Shown: in pieces, positions 1 through 6,669 of the stretch
Numbering within the stretch: position 1 is the stretch's first letter
Layout of the letters: every line of letters begins with the position of its first letter
Source: Solirubrobacterales bacterium
Lineage (GTDB): Bacteria; Actinomycetota; Thermoleophilia; Solirubrobacterales; 70-9
DNA: 10,275 nt
Reading direction: 5' to 3'
Assembly: GCA_030835185.1 (NCBI GenBank)
Contig: JAUQWL010000210.1
Span: forward strand, 1-10,275
Translations under genes and position numbers: made by a program
Notes under the pieces: model-generated
What the model saw: the letters and a program-made list of their open reading frames with translations, nothing else
Told to the model about the DNA's origin: nothing
The model's database searches: none

Positions 1-1
1 C

Positions 2-175
2 GCCACCGGTTTCTTCAGCCAGACCGAACGGGAGTACGTGAAGCTGCTCCTACGCCCCCACGAGCTCGCTTCCCGAATCCAGGCGGCCCGCGCCCGGGAG
101 GCCAGGACGGAATCCAGGCAGGGTCTCTCCGAGGTCTACGACGTCGAGCAGATGAACGAGGACATGCGCGACTGA
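2..175 (+). CDS. C-terminal fragment of an unidentified protein (cut by left edge)
   Basis: An open frame runs from the left edge to a TGA at 173-175, giving the last 57 residues of a protein that begins outside the window. I do not recognise the family. The fragment opens with a short aromatic stretch (GFFSQTEREY), followed by a leucine/arginine-rich segment (KLLLRPHELASRI) and a highly charged tail, probably helical, that ends in NEDMRD. There is no membrane segment or cysteine motif in the visible part. The frame is favoured as coding because it is unbroken, shows the charged-residue bias of real protein, and ends just before a short gap that faces the convergent glycosyltransferase gene. 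Its position beside a glycan cluster makes a polysaccharide-related role possible, but nothing in the fragment proves this. Confidence 0.65.
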   Translation, partial: ATGFFSQTEREYVKLLLRPHELASRIQAARAREARTESRQGLSEVYDVEQMNEDMRD

Positions 176-273
176 CCCGACCGCCCTCATCGTCGGAGCT
201 CTGGATGGAGTCGACAAAACGGGCCGCAGGACCGGATCGACATCGAAAGCCTGAAGGCGGCGCGCTGCGAACC
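176..273. other. Short convergent intergenic gap
   Basis: This 98-base gap separates the stops of two convergent genes. It holds a weak inverted repeat (CCGAC at 177-181 with GTCGG at 192-196, 10-base loop) with no T-tract on either side, so it is not a convincing intrinsic terminator. I see no other gene or site in it. Confidence 0.5.
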
Positions 274-1212
274 CTAGGGTGTGGCCTCGACTTCGGTCCC
301 GGCATCGGCCCGGTCCCTGAGACTTTCGCCTCTGTAGGGGAAGAGGGCCTGACGGGTGTGGGCCCGGTAGACGTGGGTAGGGGCATTCGGCATGACGGTC
401 GAGGCGATCGTACGCCAGAAGTAGGCCCAGGCGGTGAGCAGGCGGACGGCGAAGGCGGCTGGGGCTGAGCCGTGCTTTTTCATGTAGAGGTCGCGATTGC
501 GATGGAACTCGACGATCCGGGGCAGGCCGGATGAGAGGTCGCTGGAGAGCTGGTTGTGGTGGACCGCTCCTGCGCCGGGTACGTAGAGCGTGTGCCGGCC
601 GTGGTCGGCCAGGCGACGGCAGAAGTCGCACTCGTCGTAGTAGACGAAGAACTGCGGGTCCAGCCAGCCGACCTGCCCTGCCGCTTCCCGCCGGACCATC
701 ATCGCGCTCGACTGGACCCAGTCGACCCGGCGGGTCACGCTTCCCTTGCTCTGGACGGTCAGACGCGAGTGGAGGAACAGTGCGCCGATCGCCGCCGTCT
801 TCACACCCGGGAACTTCCAGGCGCAGGCGTACGGGACTCCGTCGCCGTCGAAGAGCCGGGCCCCGGCCGCGCCGGCCTCCGGATCCGCATCGAGCGCGTC
901 GACCAGGGCCTCGACCGAGCCCGGCATCAGCTCGGAGTCTTCGTTCAGCAGCAGGCAGTAGCGGCCCTTCGCCCGCTTCAACAGAGCCGTGTCGTTGGCC
1001 GCCTTGCCCTCTTTGGCCTTGAGTGCAACCACCTCGGCCTCGGGGTGGTTTTCCTGCACGGCTTCCACCGAACCGTCGCTGGAGAAGTTGTCCAGCACCA
1101 GGATCTCGCGATTCAGTCCCGCCGGGTGGTTTGCCTCGATTGCGGCGAGGCAGTCGAGCAGGTAATCGCGGCCGTCGTTGTTGACCACGCAGTAGGTGAG
1201 GTCGATGTCCAC
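274..1212 (-). CDS. Family 2 glycosyltransferase, WbbL/rhamnosyltransferase-like
   Basis: Predicted cytoplasmic inverting GT-A glycosyltransferase of 312 residues, most like the rhamnosyltransferase-type GT2 enzymes that add one sugar from a nucleotide donor to a lipid-linked or polysaccharide acceptor. The N-terminal nucleotide-binding strand is followed by VLDNFSSDGS (residues 39-48), with D41 and D46. The metal/donor motif reads LLLNEDSEL (87-95), where this group usually has NPD. The acceptor/base region is FFVYYDECDFCRRL (188-201), the family's typical D-E-x-D block, followed by H218-H219. The start is a GTG; no upstream ATG exists in frame. It diverges from the GT4 gene across only 22 bases. 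Donor and acceptor sugars cannot be read from sequence. The family call is firm; the rhamnosyl specificity is a guess. Confidence 0.9.
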   Translation of the reverse strand: MDIDLTYCVVNNDGRDYLLDCLAAIEANHPAGLNREILVLDNFSSDGSVEAVQENHPEAEVVALKAKEGKAANDTALLKRAKGRYCLLLNEDSELMPGSVEALVDALDADPEAGAAGARLFDGDGVPYACAWKFPGVKTAAIGALFLHSRLTVQSKGSVTRRVDWVQSSAMMVRREAAGQVGWLDPQFFVYYDECDFCRRLADHGRHTLYVPGAGAVHHNQLSSDLSSGLPRIVEFHRNRDLYMKKHGSAPAAFAVRLLTAWAYFWRTIASTVMPNAPTHVYRAHTRQALFPYRGESLRDRADAGTEVEATP

Positions 1213-1220
1213 TGCCGCCC

Positions 1221-1226
1221 ACGATA
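1221..1226 (-). promoter_or_regulatory. Candidate -10 element for the minus-strand GT2 gene
   Basis: On the minus strand the hexamer reads TATCGT, matching TANNNT, and ends 8 bases before the GTG start at 1212. A transcript from here would have a leader of 0-2 bases. It overlaps the plus-strand -10 candidate. No good -35 is visible. Tentative. Confidence 0.35.
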
Positions 1227-1228
1227 AT
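1223..1228 (+). promoter_or_regulatory. Candidate -10 element, leaderless start of the glycan operon
   Basis: GATAAT matches the sigma-70-type consensus TATAAT at five of six positions. Six bases separate it from the ATG at 1235, so the hexamer sits at -12 to -7 if transcription begins on the A of the start codon. The AGAGG just before the ATG leaves no spacer and cannot act as a normal ribosome-binding site. A -35 at the expected distance is poor. Confidence 0.55.
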
Positions 1229-1234
1229 CAGAGG

Positions 1235-2344
1235 ATGCGGGTAAAGCTTGTCGACCCCTCGGCGTTCACGCCTCCCTATGACCGGGCCCTGGCCCGGGCA
1301 CTGGCTGCCGCGGGGGCCCGGGTCGAGTTGATCACTTCCGAGTTCCTCTACGGCCCGGTGCCGGAGGCGGAAGGCTATGAAGTCAGCGAGACCTTCTATC
1401 GCCGCACCGCCCGCCGCGGTCTCGACGCCCGCGGCCGGTTGCCGCTGAAACTGGCCGAGCACCTGCCGGACATGCTTCGCCTGCGTGGCCTGCTGGACGG
1501 CGATGTCACCCACTACCAGTGGTTGACCATGCCGGCCCTCGACCATCTGCTGATCCCCGGTCGCGGACCGAAGGTGATGACCGCCCACTACGTCGCTTCG
1601 CCCGAACCGAAATGGTGGGAGTTGACCACGGCCCAGCGCACCTTCGGTTCGATGGACGCGGTGATCGCCCACTCCGAAAACGGAGCCCGGCGGCTGCAGG
1701 AGCTTATCGGCCTGCAGGCCGACCGGATTCGGGTCATCCCTCACGGCGCCTTCGACTACCTGACCAGACTGCCGGACGAGGCTCCCCTGCCGATCGAACT
1801 CGAAGGGGCGGAGGGTCCGGTCATCCTCTTTTTCGGCCTGATGCGTCCCTACAAGGGAATCGACACCCTGCTGGAGGCGTTTTCCGGGGTCGAAGGGGCC
1901 GAACTCTGGGTCGTCGGCAACCCGCGCATGGAGCTGGCCGACCTGATCGAGCGCAGTCGCGGCCTCCCCGGTCGGGTGCGGTGGCTGCCCCGCTTCATCG
2001 AGGATCGCGAGATCCCGGCCATCATGAGGGCGGCCGACGTGCTGACCCTGCCCTACCGCGACATCGAGCAGTCAGGAGTGCTCTACACCGGTCTGGCTTT
2101 TGGCAAGGCGATGGTGCTGAGCGACGTCGGAGGCTTCGGTGAGGTCGCCCGCAGGCACGACGCGGCGCGGCTCGTCCCGCCGGAGGACCCGGCCGCACTG
2201 GCCACCGTCCTGAGCGAACTCACCACGAACGAAGCGACCCGGCGCGACCTGGAAGAGAGAGCTACGGCCGCGGCCGCCGGCCCGTACTCGTGGAGCGACA
2301 TCGCCAGGAGCACGATGCGCCTTTACCGCGAGGTCGGGGCATGA
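1235..2344 (+). CDS. GT-B family 4 glycosyltransferase
   Basis: Retaining GT-B glycosyltransferase of 369 residues, predicted to transfer a sugar from a nucleotide donor during surface-glycan assembly. The N-terminal Rossmann half begins MRVKLVDPSAFTPPYDRALA, typical of the acceptor domain. The C-terminal donor domain begins near residue 196 with VILFFGLMRPYKGIDTLLEA, the classic GT4 strand followed by a phosphate-contacting R/K pair (R204, K207). The donor-pocket block runs from LPYRDIEQSGVL (E278) to DVGGFGEVA (E303), the counterpart of the paired-glutamate region. An in-frame GTG at 1196 would give a longer protein, but it would overlap the divergent gene, and the family-like N-terminus and the -10 hexamer both favour ATG 1235. 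It is first of three overlapping genes; its TGA overlaps the next ATG. Substrate unknown. Confidence 0.9.
   Translation: MRVKLVDPSAFTPPYDRALARALAAAGARVELITSEFLYGPVPEAEGYEVSETFYRRTARRGLDARGRLPLKLAEHLPDMLRLRGLLDGDVTHYQWLTMPALDHLLIPGRGPKVMTAHYVASPEPKWWELTTAQRTFGSMDAVIAHSENGARRLQELIGLQADRIRVIPHGAFDYLTRLPDEAPLPIELEGAEGPVILFFGLMRPYKGIDTLLEAFSGVEGAELWVVGNPRMELADLIERSRGLPGRVRWLPRFIEDREIPAIMRAADVLTLPYRDIEQSGVLYTGLAFGKAMVLSDVGGFGEVARRHDAARLVPPEDPAALATVLSELTTNEATRRDLEERATAAAAGPYSWSDIARSTMRLYREVGA
2330..2333 (+). promoter_or_regulatory. Shine-Dalgarno site inside the GT4 gene
   Basis: GAGG lies 7 bases before the ATG at 2341, within the last codons of the upstream gene. It supports the downstream start in the ATGA overlap and argues for translational coupling. 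It also excludes the longer in-frame extension that starts at 2290. Confidence 0.65.
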
Positions 2345-3528
2345 CCGCCTACGTCGCGTTTCTCTTCTGGTTCTCGGTCGCCCTGCTCCTCTTCACTCAC
2401 GTCGGCTATGCGATCGTGCTCTGGATCCTCGGCGCACTCGGCTTCGGCAGCAAGGCCGGTCACATCCGCGGCAACCGGGTCGGCAGCTTCCCCTCGCTGA
2501 CCGCGGACGAACCGGACACCGACGAGAACCTGCTGCCGATGGTTACCCTGATAATCGCCGCCTACAACGAAGAAGAAGTGATCGCGGCGAAGGTGAAGAA
2601 CGCGCTGGAACTCGAGTACCCGCGCGAGCGGCTGCAGATCATCGTCGCCTCGGACGGATCGAAGGACGCCACGGTGCAGCTGGCCCGGGAGGCGGGCGCC
2701 GATCTGGTGCTGGACCTCCCCCGCGGCGGCAAGATCCCGGCCCAGAACGCCGCCGCGGAAGTGGCGGCGGGCAGTCTGCTGGCTTTCTCCGACGCCAACT
2801 CGACCTGGGAACCCGGCGCCCTGATCGAGCTTCTCGAGCCCTTCCGCGATCCTCGGGTCGGTTACGTCTGCGGTCAGGTCCGTTTCGTCGGTCCGGACGG
2901 CGGAAACCTGGAAGGCACCTACTGGCGGTACGAGATGAAGGTGCGGGAACTCGAGTCGGACCTCGCCGGGGTGACCGCCGGGAACGGTGCGATCTACGCG
3001 GTCCGGGCCGAGCGCTATATCGCGCTCCGGCCGTCCGGTAGCCACGACCTCTCATTTCCGTTCGCGCTCGCGAAGCAGGGATCGTTTTCGCTCTACCGGC
3101 CGGGAGCCCGGGCTGAGGAGAAAGTCGTGCCGAGCCTCGAGGGCGAGCTTGCGCGAAAGCGGCGCATGATGATCGGCCTTTGGGACATCGTGGTCGGCGA
3201 AGGCATGACCGATGTCCGCGGATACAGCCCGCTCTACCTGTTCGAGGTCATCACGCACCGCTTTCTGCGCTACCTCAGCCCGGTCTTTCACGTGGTCACC
3301 TTCGTCGGCAACATCGTCCTGATCGGTGCCGGCACGATCTACCAGGTGACCCTCGCCGTTCAGGTGCTCATCCTGATCGCGGCGTTGCTCGGCCGCTGGA
3401 TCCCGCTGCTCCCCTTCCGGGTGAGTCGCTACTACGTGCTGGTCACCTTCTCAATCGCGCTCGGCTTCTGGGACAGGTGGCGTAAAGGCGCGCCGGGCCA
3501 CTGGGAGAAAGCCGAGGGCACCAGGTGA
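2341..3528 (+). CDS. Membrane-bound family 2 glycosyltransferase (cellulose synthase-like)
   Basis: Integral-membrane GT2 protein of 395 residues with the layout of the BcsA/hyaluronan-synthase-like group. One N-terminal membrane helix (about 4-34) is followed by a cytoplasmic GT-A domain and then several hydrophobic segments (about 300-385). Visible motifs are VTLIIAAYNEE (68-78), ASDGSKD (103-109, D105), FSDANSTW (149-156, DAN in the DxD position), GNGAIYA, HDLSFP (235-240, D236 as likely catalytic base) and RKRRM (272-276), which stands where processive enzymes have Q/RxxRW. The lack of that tryptophan suggests a single-addition or atypically processive enzyme; this is inference. ATG 2341 overlaps the GT4 stop, and the gene's stop overlaps the next start. 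It probably extends or exports the glycan made with its neighbours. Confidence 0.9.
   Translation: MTAYVAFLFWFSVALLLFTHVGYAIVLWILGALGFGSKAGHIRGNRVGSFPSLTADEPDTDENLLPMVTLIIAAYNEEEVIAAKVKNALELEYPRERLQIIVASDGSKDATVQLAREAGADLVLDLPRGGKIPAQNAAAEVAAGSLLAFSDANSTWEPGALIELLEPFRDPRVGYVCGQVRFVGPDGGNLEGTYWRYEMKVRELESDLAGVTAGNGAIYAVRAERYIALRPSGSHDLSFPFALAKQGSFSLYRPGARAEEKVVPSLEGELARKRRMMIGLWDIVVGEGMTDVRGYSPLYLFEVITHRFLRYLSPVFHVVTFVGNIVLIGAGTIYQVTLAVQVLILIAALLGRWIPLLPFRVSRYYVLVTFSIALGFWDRWRKGAPGHWEKAEGTR
3514..3518 (+). promoter_or_regulatory. Shine-Dalgarno site inside the membrane GT2 gene
   Basis: GAGGG lies 6 bases before the GTG at 3525, inside the end of the upstream gene. It fixes the GTG as the start and supports translational coupling through the GTGA overlap. 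Confidence 0.65.
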
Positions 3529-4088
3529 ACCGCACGTGTGACGTGATCGGTGCCGGCATCGCCATGGTGCTGACCGCGCCGCTGATGCTGGTCTCGGTGA
3601 TCCTGATCCACCTCGAAGGAGGAGGCAAGGCGATCTACCGCCAGTCCAGGGTCGGGTTGGGCGGAACCGAGTTCCAGATGCTCAAACTGAGGACGATGGT
3701 CCACGGGAGCGATCCGGTCGGAGTCGGCACGATCGTCGGCCGGGACGACCCCCGGGTCACCAGGATCGGGCGCTTTCTGCGGCGGACCTCGCTCGACGAG
3801 CTACCCAACCTGATCAACGTGCTGCGTGGGGAAATGGCGCTGGTCGGTCCGCGGCCGACGATCCCGGCCCAGGTCGCCGGCTACACGGACCGCCAGAAGC
3901 GTCGCCACGAGGTCAGGCCGGGAATCACCGGCTGGGCCCAGGTCCAGGGCCGTGCCGGCATCCCCTGGGAAGAACGGATCGAACTGGACATCGAGTATGT
4001 CGAGCGCCGCTCCCTGCTGCTCGACCTGAGGATCCTGTGGAAGACGATCTGGTTGACCGTGACCGGACACGGCCTCGCCCCCGACTGA
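3525..4088 (+). CDS. Short monotopic phosphoglycosyl transferase (bacterial sugar transferase)
   Basis: Membrane-associated initiating enzyme of 187 residues, predicted to move a phospho-sugar from a UDP-sugar to undecaprenyl phosphate, the first step of glycan assembly. It is the short, PglC-like form without the four extra N-terminal membrane helices of WcaJ/WbaP. A re-entrant hydrophobic segment (about 6-30) contains P19. YRQSRVGLGG (38-47) and KLRTM form the conserved amphipathic region. SLDELPNL carries the catalytic Asp-Glu dyad at D91-E92. GPRP and RPGITGWAQVQGR complete the family signature. GTG 3525 overlaps the upstream stop by four bases. It is the last gene of the operon although it would act first in the pathway. 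Which UDP-sugar it uses cannot be told. Confidence 0.95.
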   Translation: MNRTCDVIGAGIAMVLTAPLMLVSVILIHLEGGGKAIYRQSRVGLGGTEFQMLKLRTMVHGSDPVGVGTIVGRDDPRVTRIGRFLRRTSLDELPNLINVLRGEMALVGPRPTIPAQVAGYTDRQKRRHEVRPGITGWAQVQGRAGIPWEERIELDIEYVERRSLLLDLRILWKTIWLTVTGHGLAPD

Positions 4089-4103
4089 GTACGTCCGTTT
4101 CTC

Positions 4104-4109
4104 TACCCT
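4104..4109 (+). promoter_or_regulatory. Candidate -10 element, leaderless start of metF
   Basis: TACCCT fits TANNNT and leaves 7 bases before the ATG at 4117. No purine-rich ribosome-binding site precedes the start (CCTTCCGGTG). The match to full consensus is weak, so the call rests on position and on the same pattern at other starts in the window. Confidence 0.4.
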
Positions 4110-4116
4110 TCCGGTG

Positions 4117-5040
4117 ATGCGAATCGGCGAGATCATCGAATCCCGGCGACCGGTGTTCTCGGTCGAGTTCTTCCCCTCCAAGACCGACGAGGGTCGTCGC
4201 CGGCTGCTCGAAACGGCCCGGGAGCTCTCCGCGCTCGAGCTCGACTTCGTCTCGGTCACCTACGGAGCGGGTGGATCGACCCGGGAAGGCACCGTTGACA
4301 TAACCCGTGCCCTGAAGGAAGACCTCGGACTCGAAGTGATGGCTCACCTGAGTTGCGTCGGCGAGCGGCGGGAAGGCCTGGCCGCCACTCTCGACCGCCT
4401 GGAGGAGCTGGGGATAGAGAACATCTTCGCCCTGCGAGGCGATCCTCCGCGCGGCGAAACCGATTTCGTCCAGACCGAAGGCGGACTCGGCAGTGCCGCT
4501 GAACTGGCTACCTTCATCTCCGAAAACTACGACTTCGCGGTCGGCGGAGCCTGTTTTCCCGAGGTTCATCCGGAGGCACCCGACCTCGATACCGACCTGA
4601 CCTACCTGAAGACCAAGGTCGATGCCGGAGCCGACTTCCTGATCACCCAGCTCTTCTTCGACAACCGCGTCTATTTCGACTTCGTCGAAGCCGCCCGTGC
4701 CAAGGGCATCGAGGTGCCGATCATCCCGGGGATCATTCCGGTCACCGGCTTCGCCCACACCAAACGGATCTGCGCACTCTGCGATTCGTCGATCCCGCCC
4801 GGGCTCGAGTCGGCGATGCTTGCCGCCGAAGGCGACCCGGAAGCCGAGTTCAACCTCGGGGTCGCGTACGCTGCCCAGCAGAGTGCCGAGCTGCTGGCCG
4901 CCGGCGCACCGGGCATCCACTTCTACGCCCTGAACAAGGCTCCGGCCACCCGTGCGGTACTGGGCGCGCTGCGCGCCGCCCGGCCCTGGCTGGCCCCTCA
5001 CGAAAGGGCCTGGACGGCCGGCCGCGATCCGGTCGGTTGA
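4117..5040 (+). CDS. metF: Methylenetetrahydrofolate reductase
   Basis: FAD-dependent cytoplasmic enzyme of 307 residues that reduces 5,10-methylene-THF to 5-methyl-THF, supplying the methyl group for methionine synthesis. It is a catalytic TIM barrel of normal bacterial length, without the regulatory C-terminal domain of eukaryotic enzymes. VEFFPSK (16-22) carries the catalytic Glu17, with Ser replacing the second Pro of the common EFFPP. SVTYGAGGSTR (46-56) and FALRGDPP (104-111, D109, equivalent to the flavin-contacting Asp of E. coli MetF) follow, then FPEVHPEA, ITQLFFDN and a GIHFYALNKA tail. An adjacent GTG at 4114 is possible, but ATG 4117 fits a leaderless message. It is separated from the glycan operon by 28 bases and has its own promoter candidate, so any functional link with that operon is unlikely. 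Confidence 0.96.
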   Translation: MRIGEIIESRRPVFSVEFFPSKTDEGRRRLLETARELSALELDFVSVTYGAGGSTREGTVDITRALKEDLGLEVMAHLSCVGERREGLAATLDRLEELGIENIFALRGDPPRGETDFVQTEGGLGSAAELATFISENYDFAVGGACFPEVHPEAPDLDTDLTYLKTKVDAGADFLITQLFFDNRVYFDFVEAARAKGIEVPIIPGIIPVTGFAHTKRICALCDSSIPPGLESAMLAAEGDPEAEFNLGVAYAAQQSAELLAAGAPGIHFYALNKAPATRAVLGALRAARPWLAPHERAWTAGRDPVG

Positions 5041-5050
5041 GGCCCGGGGC

Positions 5051-6076
5051 TCAGGAGCGGTAGGCGGGAAAGAAGCCGCCGTCCGGATCGGCGCCGGCCT
5101 CGCGGCTCAGCCGGTCATAGGCATTCCGGTTGCAGATCAGCTCCGAGGTGAACCACTGTTCTTCGCGGTTGGCGAAGCCGCGTTTGAATTCTTCGAGCCG
5201 GTCCCCGGGGGCGATGCCTCCGCCGAGATTGAGCGGCAGGCCCATTTCTGCCGCCAACTCGATCATGCCGGCGAGCAGGTTCTTCATCGGCGAGTCCCGG
5301 AGAAACTCATCGGCGGTGCCGGAGAGGTAGTAGTGAAGCAGTCCGTCGGATGCGGCTGCGATCGACGCGGCCGCGATACCTCCCTCCGGCTCACGGGCCA
5401 CGACAAGCCAGGTGCGGGGCGAAGCCAGTATCCGATCGAAGTAATCCGCCGAAAAGTAGTAGCGCGCGGCCGCCCGGGTGCGCTCCATGGTTTCGGTGTA
5501 GGCCGCGAGAAAGGCGGTGCGAAGTCCCGCGCCCGTCTCCGGGCCGGCCGAGACTTCGATCGAGTAGCCGCGCTTGACGTTCTTGCGGATCTGCTGCCGG
5601 TCGCTCATCCGGCTCTTGGGATCGAGCGCCGGATCGGCCAGCAGGCAGACGTTTCGAGGTGTTGCCCGGGTCAGCGGCGGCTCGGCCGGAAGTGCGTGCC
5701 GGACGAATGCCGAGACCAGCCCGGTCGGCCCGAAGTCGATCCCGTCGGGATCGACCGGAAGGCGGGATGATCCGCGCCTCACGCCGAATCCCGGGTAACC
5801 GTATGGTGAGACCGCGTCGATGCCGCCGCCCGGGATCTCCCGCACGATCAGCGGCGCCACCAGTTCCGCACCGCCGGCAGGGTCGCCGGACCGGCCGGCA
5901 GCGGCAGCGGTACCTCGCCCGGACTCCCGGCCTGTCGGCGAGATCACCAGCGAGTGGGTCACGCCTTCGGCCCCGAGGAAGTCCGGGCAGCGGAAGAACT
6001 CGTCTTCGTCCGAGGCCGCGGTCCCGCCGTCTTCGATCAACTCCGCTGCGTGCTCGATGGTGCCTGCCTCGCTCAC
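5051..6076 (-). CDS. FemAB-like GNAT-fold protein (Acetyltransf_6 type)
   Basis: Protein of 341 residues with the layout of FemAB/BioF2-type acyltransferases, in which GNAT-like halves move an aminoacyl or acyl group. Some relatives add amino acids to peptidoglycan precursors; others modify glycans or are uncharacterised. A signature-like region spans about 155-305: DRQQIRKNVKRG (159-170), a tyrosine-rich helix YYFSADYFD (207-215), LVVAREPEGGIAAASI, LHYYLSGT (247-254), NLGGG (283-287) and EFKRGF (296-301), the usual terminal block. Residues about 50-70 are a low-complexity Ala/Gly/Arg insert. No signal peptide or membrane helix is seen. The start is GTG, 10 bases after the stop of the GNAT gene, with no clear ribosome-binding site, so translation is probably coupled. 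Its stop lies 10 bases from the metF stop. Substrate unknown. Confidence 0.75.
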   Translation of the reverse strand: MSEAGTIEHAAELIEDGGTAASDEDEFFRCPDFLGAEGVTHSLVISPTGRESGRGTAAAAGRSGDPAGGAELVAPLIVREIPGGGIDAVSPYGYPGFGVRRGSSRLPVDPDGIDFGPTGLVSAFVRHALPAEPPLTRATPRNVCLLADPALDPKSRMSDRQQIRKNVKRGYSIEVSAGPETGAGLRTAFLAAYTETMERTRAAARYYFSADYFDRILASPRTWLVVAREPEGGIAAASIAAASDGLLHYYLSGTADEFLRDSPMKNLLAGMIELAAEMGLPLNLGGGIAPGDRLEEFKRGFANREEQWFTSELICNRNAYDRLSREAGADPDGGFFPAYRS

Positions 6077-6086
6077 GTCGGTCGGC

Positions 6087-6632
6087 TTACCACTTGGAGA
6101 CGGCGGCGAAGAACTGCTCCGGGGAGGCGCCCCAGATCTCGCAGTCGATCAACTCACCGCCACGCTTGATGTGGCCGGGCATGACGCCCTCGTACTCCCA
6201 GCCCTGGGCGGCCACGACCTTCTTCGCGGCCGCGTTGAAGGCCGGGATGCGACCGTAGATCCGGTGTGCGCCGAACTCCTCGAACGCCTTGGTCACGGTC
6301 AGTCGCTCTGCCCAGCGACCGACGCCGCGCCCGCGCACCTCGTCGCCGATCAGGCAGCCGAGCTCCGGAGCGGTCTGGCGAAACAGCCCGTAGAGCGCGG
6401 TGAAGCCGACCGGCTGCTCGATTCCCGGTACGACGATGGCGTACTTGCGGTCTTCGCCTTCATTGCGGACGGCGGCCGCGGTCCAGCCGGCTGCCTGCTC
6501 TGGCGAGAAGCTCTCGCGCTCCTCCATGAGAGTCTTCGTCGCTTCGCGATTGTTGAACCAGCGGTGGACTGCATCAGCATCCTCGGGGCGGAACTCGCGG
6601 ATCGATACGGGGGGAGTGGTCGGGTCGGGCAT
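6087..6632 (-). CDS. GNAT N-acetyltransferase, RimJ/RimL-like
   Basis: Cytoplasmic acetyl-CoA-dependent acetyltransferase of 181 residues, similar in layout to the RimJ/RimL/Acetyltransf_3 group, which acetylates protein N-termini, antibiotics or small amines. SIREFRPEDADAVHRWFNN (10-28) is the typical first strand and helix. ELGCLIGDEVRGRGVGRWAE (90-109) holds the acetyl-CoA pyrophosphate loop RGRGVG (100-105). HRIYGRIPAFNAAAKKVVAA (123-142) with GW at 144-145 is motif B, with N133. ATG 6632 has a TAGACT hexamer at -12 to -7 and only a weak GCGGA before it, which suggests a leaderless message separate from the upstream transporter gene. It is followed after 10 bases by the FemAB-like gene, so the two probably form one unit. 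The target is not predictable. Confidence 0.92.
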   Translation of the reverse strand: MPDPTTPPVSIREFRPEDADAVHRWFNNREATKTLMEERESFSPEQAAGWTAAAVRNEGEDRKYAIVVPGIEQPVGFTALYGLFRQTAPELGCLIGDEVRGRGVGRWAERLTVTKAFEEFGAHRIYGRIPAFNAAAKKVVAAQGWEYEGVMPGHIKRGGELIDCEIWGASPEQFFAAVSKW

Positions 6633-6638
6633 GTCCGC

Positions 6639-6644
6639 AGTCTA
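6639..6644 (-). promoter_or_regulatory. Candidate -10 element, leaderless start of the GNAT gene
   Basis: On the minus strand TAGACT (four of six matches to TATAAT) occupies exactly -12 to -7 relative to the A of the ATG at 6632. The gap from the upstream MFS stop is 53 bases, enough for an independent promoter. No good -35 is seen. Confidence 0.5.
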
Positions 6645-6669
6645 GGCCGCGCGTGCCGGTCACTTCGGC

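Noticed and set aside
177..196. Inverted repeat between convergent genes as a terminator
   Set aside because: Five-base stem, ten-base loop and no T-run on either strand.
1196..1234. Upstream GTG extension of the GT4 gene
   Set aside because: It would overlap the divergent gene's start, adds residues not typical of the family, and ignores the well-placed GATAAT before ATG 1235.
50..1744. 564-residue open frame on the minus strand
   Set aside because: It runs in another frame through both glycosyltransferase genes, is rich in Arg/Gly/Pro as expected for a shadow frame in high-G+C DNA, and shows no family motif.
3925..5001. 358-residue minus-strand frame opposite metF
   Set aside because: metF has full catalytic motifs over the same bases; the antisense frame has no recognisable domain.
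4952..5770. 272-residue plus-strand frame starting inside metF
   Set aside because: It overlaps the metF C-terminus and most of the FemAB-like gene, both with better evidence.
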